Positions 1 through 10,850 of a stretch of 64,000 nt of DNA are shown here, in pieces (position 1 is the first letter of the stretch; every line of letters starts with the position of its first letter). A program made the position numbers and the translations under genes. This DNA comes from Pohlia nutans (taxonomy: Eukaryota > Streptophyta > Bryopsida > Bryales > Mniaceae). The DNA lies in NCBI GenBank assembly GCA_022496805.1, contig CM040087.1, positions 9,994,001 to 10,058,000 on the forward strand, in the 5' to 3' direction. The notes below the pieces were generated by a model. The model saw nothing but the letters and a program-made list of their open reading frames with translations, made no database searches and was not told where the DNA came from.

Positions 1-569
1 CATTAATTGCAAAACGCTTGATTTTTTTATTTTATTTTAAATACATATTTTTTATGGCAATAACATCCATAACAGTTATAAGAGCATGTCCATCAATTGC
101 TCATCGTGCACCAAGTACACATCCACTATCAATGGTGTGTGAGAAGTGACAACTTCCCTACAAATACTACTAAGCATGCTCATAATAGAGTGCATCGACC
201 AATTACATACTATTCCTTTTGTCAATATTGTACTCAGGACCTTATAATGACAATCATAAATTTACTAAACTTAACTTCATAAAATGAGAGCATGATCTTG
301 CCAAAGAATAGGAAAAAATGCTTGATGTGAGAACCACTCCTTGCCATATTGACAATATTTGGTGTACAAATATCCAACTCCACACTATAAGAAGTACTTT
401 AACATTCAGAAATAGGTTTGGTGAGTGGAAAATGGGTGCTACTAGGCCTACTCTAAAGAACCGAAAATCTTCACCCTAAAACCTTGAAAACAAGGACTTG
501 TTTACTAAGAGAATGTGAACCACTTGAACAATTATTTTACTGGTCATTCCCTTAATAAAATTTTGAACC
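1..569. other. AT-rich intergenic sequence, no gene seen
   Basis: No open frame with coding character. From about 82 the sequence reads TAA-GAGCATGTCCATC, which resembles the left end of the GAGCAT-type MITEs found elsewhere in the window, but I did not find a matching right end. Confidence 0.4.
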
Positions 570-818
570 TTAACCCTTAAGTGCACCAAGCCTTTTCTTA
601 TACAATTCAATGTTTCTGTACAGCTTGGCGGTACCAGAGGAGAAAGTGTCCATAAATGCTGTGATTTTTTGAGGCAGTTGATTTAGTGGCAACACATACT
701 CCCAAATTTTCCTAAGATTTGTGAAGCCATGAGTCTTTTCCCAAAACTTCCCCTTACCAATGCACTCCCACAGTAGAATACCTGTATATCCGGACATTCT
801 CAGGCACAAAATCCCCAT
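570..818 (-). pseudogene. piggyBac-type DDE transposase fragment
   Basis: The 82-residue minus-strand frame reads ...MGILCLRMSGYTGILLWE.., then IGKG, then PLNQLPQKITAFMDTFSSGT, and ends GALKG. This follows the order of the piggyBac DDE domain: a K-P-x-x-x-G-x-K-like segment, S-G-Y, an aromatic-plus-GKG stretch, a P-L segment, then hydrophobic-D-x-F-x-S (here FMDTFSSGT where families usually have FDNFFTS) and a G-T-like end. The fragment is much shorter than a piggyBac transposase (usually over 500 residues) and has no N-terminal half, so it is not functional. The frame ends inside the terminal inverted repeat, as expected for a 3' transposase remnant. The family assignment rests on motif order read by eye. 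Confidence 0.55.
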
Positions 819-978
819 TATGCAGCATTATTTTTTGTGACACGTGTCATTTGAAAGTGCTAAACACCTCCTTCCATGTGATGTAATTTTTCTTGACCAA
901 TACAATGCCCACATTTTGCAAAATGGTCATGTATAAACAGAGCAAACCGGTTTGGTCCATGGTGCACTTAAGGGTTAA
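570..978 (-). mobile_element. piggyBac-like TTAA element with transposase remnant
   Basis: The element is bounded by TTAA at 570-573 and 975-978. Just inside are perfect 15-bp inverted repeats, CCCTTAAGTGCACCA at the left and its reverse complement at the right. TTAA duplication is the signature of the piggyBac superfamily. The minus strand carries a transposase-like fragment that runs into the left terminal repeat, so this looks like an internally deleted copy of a once-autonomous element rather than an anonymous MITE. Confidence 0.75.
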
Positions 979-1955
979 CAACTTTTGCATACCATATTCA
1001 AATAACACATTCTTTAATGCATAATAATGCTCTATCATTTGCTATCAATTTTGTACCATATTCAAATAAATAAACACACTCTTTAATGTGTCATACTTCT
1101 CTTTCATTTGCTATCAATACCACGTAAATTTTTAACCAATCAAAGAATAAGAACTATGATCAACACTAAAAGTGGCAATTTTAGGTGTCCCTACCTTACA
1201 TAAAAGAGAAGGGACCATGTCATAATATACCGTAAGCCTTTGGATGATCACACTGCCTCACCTAATGCTGACCAACATGATCCTTGAACCACCATCATGA
1301 TCTGCATAATCTGAACCGCATGATCTGATCTCTATGATGAGAGAATTGGTTACAATATCAGGTTATTTGCAAATTATTAAGATGACTGGACCATGGAAAA
1401 TTGAATTGCAGCCAACTGACTCAGTTTTTACTGAGCAATTTTCATAATACTAGAATTCTTGTTACTATAATGGTGATTTAAAATTTAAGAAAATTATCCA
1501 AGAATATTCTTATGATTCACCAAACTTTAACAAGTATATTCATAATCTACATAAATCGAACACTCTTAAGAAATGTTGGCTCATGCTCATCTTTGTGTGG
1601 GATGCCTTGTATTATTTACTAAGTCTACATTTAAAATTTTGTGCTAAAATCTCTTCAAGAATTGCTCATAAATTTGTTTGTTCTTGGACAACATTTTGGT
1701 AGGAAAAAAAATCCTAAATTTATCAAGTTTTATGAACTCTCTTGCTAAATATACTCCAGGTGAAAACATCCAAATGACCCAATAGCGCCATATTTACATT
1801 CCCTCGATCAATATTGTTCCGAAAAAGCAATTTTAGAACATCTTCCAAAAACACTAACTTTAACCCTTCATAACTTTTGCATAAAGTATCCAAATGACGT
1901 AATCTTTCGTACGTCAAAATCCTTTTTCATTTGTCAACAAGAAAAGTAGCAATTG
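979..1955. repeat. Diverged dispersed repeat, partly duplicated
   Basis: Segments at about 980-1047 and 1048-1120 are tandem near-copies (both contain accatattcaaata and catttgctatcaat). Related sequence recurs near 1868-1950 and at about 18170-18240, so this is an old dispersed repeat. No coding frame of note. Confidence 0.45.
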
Positions 1956-1967
1956 TGCTGACTGGCA

Positions 1968-2080
1968 TGTTCCAATGTCCCTTTGTCCCGTGGGCATCGG
2001 GTCATTGACATTACGAACGGACACTTTATTCACGCCGGCCCATTTTTCTTTGGGTTGGTGTTTCTATCTATCTATCTATC
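1968..2080 (+). mobile_element. Short retroposon (SINE-like), (TCTA)n tail
   Basis: This 113-bp insertion contains the family core CATTACGAACGGACAC followed by TTTATTCACGCCGGCC and ends in a (TCTA)n tail. It is flanked by a 12-bp direct repeat, TGCTGACTGGCA, at 1956-1967 and 2081-2092. Variable-length target duplication plus a simple-sequence 3' tail is typical of target-primed reverse transcription. It is a 5'-truncated copy of the family that also occurs near 15.3, 24.9, 36.4-36.9, 60.1 and 60.9-61.1 kb. Confidence 0.75.
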
Positions 2081-2092
2081 TGCTGACTGGCA

Positions 2093-2700
2093 CCATCCGG
2101 CCCTGGAGCCACATTGATGCTGTGATCTCACTGTCATGAGAGGGAAGAAATCATGGAATGATGCTACCCAAAGTATTGAGAAACTTACTGGTGAACCAAG
2201 ATGATCATAATTCGTAGCCAACAAAGGAACACTGGAAGGAGAAGCGACGCTTTTGACTGCCGTTGGAGATGCTCTTCAGTCGGAAAAGACACAACAGACA
2301 AATTAAAGTGTTGCTTGTCAGTCAGGGAGGACACAACAGACAAATAAAACCCGGATTCTCCGTTGGTCAGAAGCGTCGCATTTCCTACTAGTGGAAAGAA
2401 AGCGGAGTCTGTGACAATTATACAGCCATGAGAGCGACTTAGTTTGCTATGCTGATGAACAGAGAACTGTCGGCTTGTACACACCCAAAGCCAAAGCAAA
2501 AGGATCTGGACCTGGAGAAGAGTGCAGCAAGTGCCCCACCACCCGTTGAAAGCAAAGCAGCCCGCCCGCCGCCTCCCCGCAACGAATTGAACAATTAATT
2601 GCTCTCACTCACTCACTAGTCTGTCTGTAGTAGCGCTTTTTCTAAAGAATCCATTGATCACTCACTTCCCGGCTTCCAGGTCCTTCCACCATCATTTCCA
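2093..2700. other. Upstream region of the HMA gene
   Basis: No coding feature recognised. The sequence becomes less AT-rich from about 2500, consistent with the promoter-proximal region of the plus-strand gene starting at 3062. A long open minus frame in 2185-2499 has no recognisable domain. Confidence 0.4.
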
Positions 2701-2706
2701 ACTCAC

Positions 2707-2715
2707 TTTTAAATA
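2707..2715 (+). promoter_or_regulatory. Possible TATA element for the HMA gene
   Basis: TTTTAAATA lies about 350 bp before the ATG at 3062, which would give a leader of some 320 nt. A TATA-like word in AT-rich DNA is weak evidence. Confidence 0.25.
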
Positions 2716-3061
2716 CTGGCCGATCGCCCACAACTCATTCCTCACTCTCCGTGAGTGGTTGTTCCGGTGCTGTTTCTTTCTGCTCATTTCGCTCTCCCTT
2801 ACTTCTGCTTTTGTGTAGACAGTGCGTAACTTAGTTGTATGTTTGTGTCTGAATTTCCTGCTTGGAGGTTCCACATATTAGCTTCGCCATTCCTAACCGA
2901 GAATCTTGCGAGCTCTCACAGTCTGTTGTGTGATCACACGATTGAGCGCCCCTATTGAAAGATTGGCCATTTGGAGGTAGTTGTGTTAGAAAGGGTTTTA
3001 CCGCACAGTTCTCTGATTTTAGCCATATTGTGGAACTAGTGGTGTTCGGAAGACGACCACC

Positions 3062-4643
3062 ATGGAAGACCGTGGGGTAAGAAAATGCTACTTTGTTTTG
3101 TTTGTTCATAAATGTCTGGATTTGAGCAAGTTTTGCAAGTCGTTGTTCAATTTTTAGCAAGTGATTATCAAGAATTTACCATCATTCTTGTGCCCATTGC
3201 TGGTCAGGGTTCCTTGTGTGTTAGATCACCATCTTGTATATGAGGGTTTGGTGGTCGCCTTTTGCTCTTGCTAAGAAAAATTTGTACTTGTGTGAAGGTT
3301 TTTTACACCGGAGGTCCTGCTCCTGCGTGGCTGGACCAGAACGCATGGGCTATTCCTGTCCAAGTTTCCCAGGAAACCGTCGAAAAAATGCCTGTGAGTT
3401 TGATTGGGTCTTTTCCCTCTGTGATTTCTTTTCTTCTTCTTCTTCTTCTGTTCCTCACCGAGGATTTCACGTAGCTGTTGCACATGTTTGATTCTCTGCT
3501 TGTGGGTTAATGAATTTAGTTAGGCTCTACACTATATTTTGATTGATTTTCTGGTGCTGGCTTGTACAGAGGATCGCAATGCACAAGGTGGAGTTGAAAG
3601 TGCACATGTGTTGCAGCAAATGTGAGGAGATTGTGTCTGAAGAAATCAGATATTTGGGTGGTAAGTGCCGAATTTCCTTGTGAAATCAAATGAGGGTGGC
3701 TTAGGGCCAAGTTCCATGGGTTTGAGAAGTTGCCCATGGAAGTAGGCAAGAGGAGAGGAAAAGTGGAACTTGGCTTTGTCTCATACCTGCCCATGAAGTT
3801 GTGTATGTTCCATGAACAAATTTGATTGGTTAGGGTGAAACATGAACAAATTCAATTGGTTGCCATGAAGTCTTGGGCTTGAGAATCCTCCATACTTCAT
3901 GACAACTTCACCACATTTAATTTTTTTTTTTCAAAAGCTCACTTGAAATGTGGAACTTGGGCATCCGAAGTCCCTGTAAACTAGACTTGTAGAGAGTGTC
4001 GGTGTTGGGGAGTGTGAATGAATGGCCCTGTGTTGATAACTTATTGTTTGCAGGAGTGTTCAATGTGGATGTGGACCGGAAGAACAGCAAGGTGACGGTG
4101 ATCGGGAGACCAGACCCCGATAGAGTGTTGAGGAGGGCCAAGAGAGTGGACAAGCATGCGACGTTTTGGCCAGCACCACCCGCACCCCCAGTTGTCGTAG
4201 TCCAGGAGAAGCCGAAGGAGGAGAAGGAGGAGAAGAAGGAAGAGAAGAAGGAAGAGAAGAAGGAAGAGAAGAAGGAAGAGAAGAAAGTGGAGAAGAAGGA
4301 AGAGACCAAAACCGAAGAGAAGAAAGAGGAGAAGAAAGAGGAGACGAAGACCGAGACGAAGACCGAGGAGAAGAAGGAGGACAAGAAAGAAGAGAAAAAG
4401 GAAGAGAAGAAAGAGGAGAAGAAGGAAGAGCCTGCTGCAGCAGCTCCTCCGCTAAATGTGCAGCAACAGGTGTACCCGCCTTACCAGTCAATGTACGAGG
4501 GCTACCCTCCCTATGGCTATGGCTACAGACCCAGTCAATCGTACCAGCCTCTCTACCCCGACTACAACAACATGGGCTTCTTCGGCCCTCCAATCCCTTA
4601 CATGAATCCCAACTACCTCAAGCATGTCAAGATAGCCTACTGA
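3062..4643 (+). CDS. HMA-domain protein, HIPP-like, without a CaaX box
   Basis: Four exons by frame and GT/AG sites: 3062-3076, 3298-3393, 3570-3660 and 4054-4643, giving 263 residues. One HMA domain (about 43-106) starts with VELKVHM and has the metal-site pattern M50-x-C52-x-x-C55, followed by VFNVDVDRKNSKVTVIG and a final helix-strand ending HATFW. Known HMA domains with this pattern bind Cu, Zn or Cd as chaperones or sequestering proteins. Residues about 118-194 are an almost pure Lys/Glu tract that should form an extended charged segment. Residues about 200-263 are Tyr/Pro-rich (YPPY repeats). The protein ends HVKIAY, so the CaaX prenylation box of true heavy-metal-associated isoprenylated plant proteins is absent. 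The phase-1 intron between helix 1 and strand 2 is shared with the three smaller HMA genes in this window. Start chosen as the first ATG (CACCATGG context) that splices in frame. Confidence 0.88.
4207..4430 (+). repeat. GAAGAAGGA-type low-complexity tract inside the HMA coding exon
   Basis: This purine-rich imperfect repeat encodes the Lys/Glu tract. It leaves long spurious open frames on both strands. Length variation between alleles would be expected from slippage. Confidence 0.8.
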
Positions 4644-5688
4644 GCCCCAGCTGTGTTAACTTTCCGTGTACATTATTAGCTAACTTTTCTTTTCCCAGGT
4701 TTCCACTTTCATTGCTGGTAGATAGAATGGTAGCTATGCAGGGTGTCGAATGTCAGCACTCCCTGTTTACGATTTCCTTTTCTGTTTTTTGTTTCGGTTG
4801 GTAGAAAATTAACTACAAAAACAATCCTTGAGGTAGAGAGCTTGTAGCAGGCAGTAATAGCCGCTCCACGAATCACATAGCTGTGAATGTCAACAAAACC
4901 TTTGCGTACCTTCTGTTGCAAAGTGGTGAATTCAAACTCTTTTGGAGTATATTCTTGCTTCCACGTCTGTGTGATTCTCTTTCATAATTTGCTTGAAGTA
5001 AATAGACACAAACCCAGCCAGGGGACATGAATTGCATTCCAACTGATGGAAGAGGGACGAACCCCTGCCTTTTAAAAAAAAAAATTTGGACACAAATAAA
5101 GGGAACCCTTTACTGCAAGAAGAGAGAAAGAAAAAAGAACATACAAACCCACCCCGCCAGGAAACCCCTGCCTGTTCAATCATACACAACATGGGTGAAT
5201 CATCCTGTTCTGGACACTTATCCATGGCCACCTACCGGTACCGCTTTACGAAAACGGTATCTTATTATGAGCCATGTTTGCATCTGCCAGGACGCTGGAA
5301 AAAGCTGGAAAGATATGCAGTACCAGGCTCAAATCGTTGTCAGGAAACATGGGTTTCAGCTGCCGATACTGTAATTGGCGGGGTCAGTGAACCGTTATGT
5401 AAGAATGAGAGGATAAGAAGAGCTCCGCAGTGCAGTAGAGACAGTTCAATCATTTGTAAATCAACACAGCTATGAAGAAAGTATTGTATTTTTTTTCTGT
5501 GCACGGTTCGTAGAATGTACGTGTGCGTTAAAGAAACAAAAGTTAACATGCACCGACAACTTCTGTTATAGTCCCAAATTGTGGAAAAAAGTAGAAGAAA
5601 ATCTTGCTGCAATAAGTGAGGCAAAAAAGCATCCCTTGACCCAGTTTTTGAGCATGGCCCACATTGCTTGCCATTGTAGAACCTCTCA
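4644..5688. other. 3' flank of the HMA gene, no further gene recognised
   Basis: It holds the presumed 3' UTR and intergenic DNA. Open frames of 115-157 codons on both strands at 5027-5813 overlap one another in conflicting frames and show no recognisable domain. Confidence 0.4.
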
Positions 5689-6105
5689 GAGCATGCCCAG
5701 CAGTTCCAGAGAAAAAATGTCCGCCAAGCATCAATTTGAAGGCCATTCATGATATGGAGGAATGTAATACATGAAGTACCCCAGCAGCATTCCTGGAGCG
5801 AACACCAAGGCAACTTATAAAACGAAGATTTTATATAAAGTTACTTGATGACCTTGAAGCACGGGCCGGTGAATAGTCCTCAAGCTCGTTATTTAATTGT
5901 TGATTGAGCATCTTTATTTGCTTGGTGTGAGAAATTTGCTTGCGCCAAAGCTTCTCTGGATGGCGGGGAAACCTCAAACTTTGGCTCCAAAAACTATTAT
6001 TTAGCGTTGGTGGGTAGTTGCTGGGCCAAACTTCGAAGCAATTTGAGATATCTACACCAAATCTTGGCGTTGGTCCCTCCAAAACACATGCTGCTGGGCA
6101 TGCTC
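5689..6105. mobile_element. PIF/Harbinger-type MITE, TCA duplication
   Basis: A 417-bp element with 15-bp terminal inverted repeats, GAGCATGCCCAGCAG and its exact complement, flanked by TCA at 5686-5688 and 6106-6108. A 3-bp TNA duplication with GAGCAT-like termini fits PIF/Harbinger-type non-autonomous elements. A 98-codon minus frame inside it is therefore not considered a gene. Confidence 0.75.
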
Positions 6106-6706
6106 TCACCACATGTGAGCCACCCAATTTAGACTAAAACGCTCTGACCTTCTTGTTATCACACCCTCCAATATCACATTATTCTGGAGTATATTAAATG
6201 CTGCTGTGATTAAAAACTTTCCACATGTCCAGTTCTGAACAGATGTACATTGGTAAGTATGAGCGCAATTTGAGTGAAGTTTTCTTTCCATTCAAATAAA
6301 GAAAGGTAAAAAGAAAATCCGTCCTGCCAGATGTTGAATTTCAAAAATCCTGCATGAGGTTTTGTGCACAGAACTCAAGAGACGCAAAACCACTGGCTGT
6401 AAGAGAGTTGCTCATTCTGCCTATGGAAGGACCATATCAGAACTAGCAAAAGGAGTGGCTCGTTCTTTGTGCTTTTCTGGCACTTTCAATCCACGCTTTT
6501 GATTTCCTCATCTCACTGGGCATATGTACTATTGCTCAAATGCTTGTGCACAGAATAAGGGAATTAACTTAGGGACTCACACTATTGTCCGAGCATCTTC
6601 ACCTTGGTATGCCAATTATACTTGTTAATCTTAAGCTTGGAAAATGTAATCATGCCCAGCCCAATGCACCAATAGCTGTTTTTCTGTTCGTGTCATGTTA
6701 GTATTA
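6106..6706. other. Intergenic sequence, nothing recognised
   Basis: No coding frame, repeat family or regulatory signal could be supported here. Confidence 0.4.
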
Positions 6707-7008
6707 GAGTTATCCGTGAAAGGGGGTATTTTGTCGAGTTTGCAGCCTTCAAATAGTATTTTCTGTACTTGTCAGTCACAAGCCACCAAGCACTTGCTTT
6801 GGGTGAGCATGGGGGCACGGATAAATGGAGAACTTGAGTGCGGTGTGGGGGAGCTTCTTTTGCATTAGTGAGGTGCAAGATGACGACACAAAGCCTTGTG
6901 ATTAATCAAAAAAAAAGGGATCCAAAACTCATTTTAGCCGCTAATAAAACGAGTTCTACCTTGTCTTTCTTCATAGGGAAATGAGTTGCTCTACTTTACG
7001 GATAACTC
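6707..7008. mobile_element. Small inverted-repeat element, GAGTTATCC ends
   Basis: About 302 bp bounded by GAGTTATCCGTGAAAG and, at the right, the complement of GAGTTATCCGTAAAG. The left flank is TA. The same GAGTTATCC terminus bounds the palindrome at 40164-40525, suggesting one DNA-transposon family, possibly with TA targets. Confidence 0.45.
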
Positions 7009-7176
7009 GAATTTGTACAAATGTATTCCGAGCTTTCACTAGCAACTTCCTTTATAACAAAAGATTGGTTCAACACCCACCGGCATGATCAAATTGTCAT
7101 GGATGGTTTCGTTGCCATTATGAAATTTGTCAAGCACAATTTTAAAGGAAGTGATAAAGCTAACGGCTAGTGCACA

Positions 7177-7725
7177 TTAACCCCTAAATGACGGAGGGGG
7201 TAAGGGCAAAACATAAATGTGTTATAAAAAATTACTTCTTCAACTTTGATGAAGTTTGGTCCAAAAGAGAAAATGAGGAGTTTGATGTTTAGTAATTTTC
7301 CATACGGTCAAATATCAAAAAATAGCTTTTTATCATCTCATAATGAATTTAGAAGCATTTAACTTCAAATATTTACCAGAACCACAAATTTTATTTTTAG
7401 AATTTGAAATTTTGTATGATTTGTTATAACTAGACATTCTATTCTAAAATCAAAAATTTCAAATTTTTCAACGGAGAGAACATCATTACTTTCCCCAAAT
7501 AGTAAGTTTTCTAACACTAGACAATGTAGAAGTGTTTTTCTTTGAAAATTTCTCCTGGGTGGAGTTTAACTCGGATTGACATGATTCAAATTGGGTTGGA
7601 AAGTAGACTTGATTACCTATTTAAAAATATTTTTTGTTTTCTATAAAAATGTTTTTTATATTTCGGGCAGCCCATAAAAAAAGGGCAGAGACCATAAAAT
7701 GGTTGATCCGTCACTTAGGGGTTAA
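7177..7725 (+). mobile_element. TTAA element, group 1
   Basis: Bounded by TTAA at 7177-7180 and 7722-7725, with CCCCTAAATGAC at the left and GTCACTTAGGGG at the right. Homologous copies are at 38005-38514 and, inverted, 25565-26118, with fragments at about 14745-14860 and from 58313. No coding capacity. The ends and TTAA flank suggest a piggyBac-type non-autonomous element. Confidence 0.75.
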
Positions 7726-8321
7726 GCTAGATTTATTGAAAATGTTGAAAATGAAAGGAGCTCTGCTTTTGTGTACAGGAGTTGTTTGTTGTACATGCCT
7801 GCCCAGGTACAGCGGTCAGGTTGTGTTTTATTAGCTACATGTCAGTATGCACCGCCATGGTCGTGTACTTTTTGCTTTCATTAAAATACAATATGGTATT
7901 TCAGAATTTATTCTGTATTTTCATTTGACGTCATTATAGATCTGACAGTAAGTAGAATATGTAATGGAATATTCACTGCGTTTGCCGCACCGTACGTGAC
8001 GGTCAGATTCACACAGCCTGTGTTAAAAATTGGATTTCCACGTCATATTTTGAGAGGTCCATGTCACCCTAAACTAATCGCAGTATGACACGCAGCAGTT
8101 TTTTGTTTTTTGTTTTTTGTTTTTTGTTTTTTGTTGTTTTCATTTTCTGGAGAGGTCCATGTCACCCTAAACTAATCGAAGAATGACAAGCAGTTTTTTT
8201 GTTTTTTTGTTTTTTTTATTTTGTTTTGTTTTGTTTTTTTGTTTGTTCATGTTGATACTGACCATGACAAAAACCATTATATACAGTAATAGCAAACGGT
8301 CTCTTATGGACTTTGATTCTT
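7726..8321. repeat. 98-bp tandem duplication with T-rich runs
   Basis: The segment starting GAGAGGTCCATGTCACC at 8052 is repeated from 8150. Each copy is followed by a (GTTTTTT)-like run (about 8097-8140 and 8190-8245). The rest of the interval is featureless. Confidence 0.6.
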
Positions 8322-8896
8322 TTAACCCCTAACTGTCTCAGCGTTCACCTTTTGGACGATGTATAGATTTCATCCACAATTTCTCATCCGACATGCACTT
8401 TTTGTAGTGTGGAATTTTTACTGTAGATTCTATGGGAAGTTAGCTTTATGAATATGTGATCTGATCAGAAAGGGGATGATTTGTGAAAAATTTCTGCCTC
8501 ATTTCATATTGTAGAGATTCACCCAAAATTTTGAAGATTTTATTGTAAAAGTGCTAAAAAAGTCAACTCATAAAATAACGCAATTAAAAAATCTCCAAAA
8601 ATTAGTGCACTTAGAGTATTACATTTCAACCAATCACAATAAATTTCATCCGTAGATTGTCAATAGCTTATTCGTAATTGAATTACAAAATAATTTTGAA
8701 TTTCACGTTTCAAATTTTATACAAAATTATTGGTGACAGCAGTCATAGATCTAACCGTGTGGATAGAATCCAAAATTCACAATGTAGGATTTTAAATTCA
8801 TATAACAAATTCAAATTATCCTTCTAGGTTGCATTTTATAATGCATCTTTGCAAAACTGCCGAATTTGAAAAGGGCTTTAGGCATTTAGGGGTTAA
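8322..8896 (+). mobile_element. TTAA element, group 2
   Basis: TTAA at 8322-8325 and 8893-8896, left end CCCCTAACTGTC, right end CATTTAGGGG. This is the most frequent group: related copies at 16533-17108, 17124-18132 (inverted, with insert), 21894-23385 (inverted, with insert), 38573-40008 (with insert), 54006-54172 (right end only) and 59637-60115 (inverted, decayed). Non-coding. Confidence 0.75.
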
Positions 8897-9442
8897 AAGG
8901 ATAATTTTTTTTCTCTTTGCCTTTCTTTTGAGGGGCAAAATTTAGAGAAGATGAGTTAGAACACGGCCATGAGCTTTGCTACATGAACTTGATACTTGTT
9001 AATTAATTAAATGAAACGTTTTTATATTTGGTTTTGTACAGTGAGATCTTGATATAAGCACTCTACGTTAGCTATGTGTAGAGTACATCTTCAAAAAAAA
9101 CAGGTAGACTAGGTTTAAGTGAAGCTTTGCTATAAACAACATGTGCGTTCATTTTTATTCTAGAGTATTTTCAACTTAGCTAGAGTATTTTTGAAGGTTT
9201 TTGTGACCATAATCTTAGGGCAAATATACCAATGCAAGAAATTTCCAAGCTCTCTCAGATTTTAATTGAAAAGTGCAAAATTAATTTTAAAATCCACTTT
9301 CAAATTTATTTGATTTTCTAAAATTTGTGATTTTTGAAAGAGCCAACCACTTTGAGTCAATTTTTTTTGTTTGTGGACTAAATGGAAAATAAAAAAACCA
9401 AATGCTTGTAGTCATTGCGTTAGGCATACGTGAAAAACCATA
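8897..9442. other. AT-rich spacer between two TTAA elements
   Basis: No gene or repeat family identified. Confidence 0.4.
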
Positions 9443-9656
9443 TTAACCCCTAAACGTTCCATGGGGATAGTAGATACGTGGCTGTATAATTAGCATTTGC
9501 TACCAACAAGAAGCTCTAAATTGGGATCTCAATAGCTCACTAGAACCACATTGATGTAAATTTCAGCTTCTGTGTTGAACTCAAACCTGTAAAAGGTCTG
9601 GATCCATTCCAAATACTAGAAAAATACACTGACACTTTCAGACGTTTAGGGGTTAA
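9443..9656 (+). mobile_element. TTAA element, group 3
   Basis: A 214-bp element with TTAA at 9443-9446 and 9653-9656 and ends CCCCTAAACGTTCC / GACGTTTAGGGG. Its interior resembles the copies at 19712-19944 and 21661-21897 (shared word TTGATGT or TCGATGTGAATTTT). Confidence 0.72.
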
Positions 9657-10850
9657 GATTCCAAGAAAGACTCCTATCGACATACAGAAGATCTTCTAAA
9701 TCTTAAAATATTACATAAACTATCTAAAGTTATCTAAAACTCCTTCTACGTACTTTAAAAAATAAATTGGATCTAGATCTTGATGTCATCTTTGCAGTGA
9801 GTATTGAAAATAACTCATATGTCAAAACGAGTGTTGAAGTTGATACATCAAAATGAGTGTCAAAAAAAGTGTTGAGAAAAGCCTCAAAAATTTTCACCTA
9901 TGCCCTCCACCATGGGATTTGCCAAATACCCCACCTTAAGGTTGTAAGTGAGATTTCTTGGTGTTCATAAAGCTTTATTGTTAAAAGTGATCTCCCTCTT
10001 TGGAAATGTTGAACACCTCAAAAAAACAAATTAGGTCAGTTATTTTATAAAAACAAATACATAATAAATAAAATAAAAATCTAATGCAACATCTAATGTT
10101 TCATAATTTTTAAACTTTCATGAAATTGATTATGAATTTTCAAAGTAAGCAACACCTTTCTACACTTCCTTTCATTCTACACTTTCTACACCTTCCAACA
10201 CTTTCATTCAACACTTTTTTTTGACACTCACTTCTACACTATTTTCCAATACCCACACTCTTTTTGATTCTCAATTTCACATTAAAAAAAATTCTCACCT
10301 TTTCAGACACTACAATGTTGAAGAAAATTTTGACATTATAATTTTTGACAATTGAGTGTCAAAAACAATATAAAAAAAGTGTTGAAACATTCATTGAAAT
10401 TTTTCAACACTAAAGTGCTGGAAAATTATGGAAAAAAATGTTAATTTATTTTTTGGTCAATTACTATAAATACTCAACATAAAGCTCATTGCTTAGCAAG
10501 CACAACTCCCATCAAACACCCAATTTAAACTACCTACATATATGCCATTCCCAATTTAAATGAATTGCATAAATTAATCACATGAAGGATAAAACAAATT
10601 TACATGACAAGATGTCTGTCAACGAGCAAGTGTCTGTTTACGAACTTCCATATGCTCTAAGCTATCTGCAATTGAAATAATATCAAAATTCTAGAAATGT
10701 CCAGAAAGTTGATGATAATCCTACCCCGTCACAAATGGGAAGAATGATGTCAGTGATGTTAATTACAATTCGCCACTAACTGAATCAAGGGCATAAGTAC
10801 TGACAAAAAATTGTAGACAAAACTTAATTTGTTACAAATTTTTCAGTCAC
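9657..10850. other. AT-rich intergenic sequence 3' of an HMA-fold gene
   Basis: Very AT-rich with repeated words such as CAACACTTT and AGTGTTGA on both strands, which suggests an old, eroded inverted repeat (about 9830-10440). No gene recognised. Confidence 0.4.

Noticed and set aside
4060..4804. Long frames of 177-212 codons on both strands over the HMA gene
   Set aside because: They are shadows of the GAAGAAGGA coding tract, which has no stops in several frames; the spliced HMA frame explains the region.
5831..6127. 98-codon minus-strand frame with a plausible-looking protein
   Set aside because: It lies almost wholly within a TCA-flanked MITE (5689-6105) with perfect 15-bp inverted ends and matches no domain.
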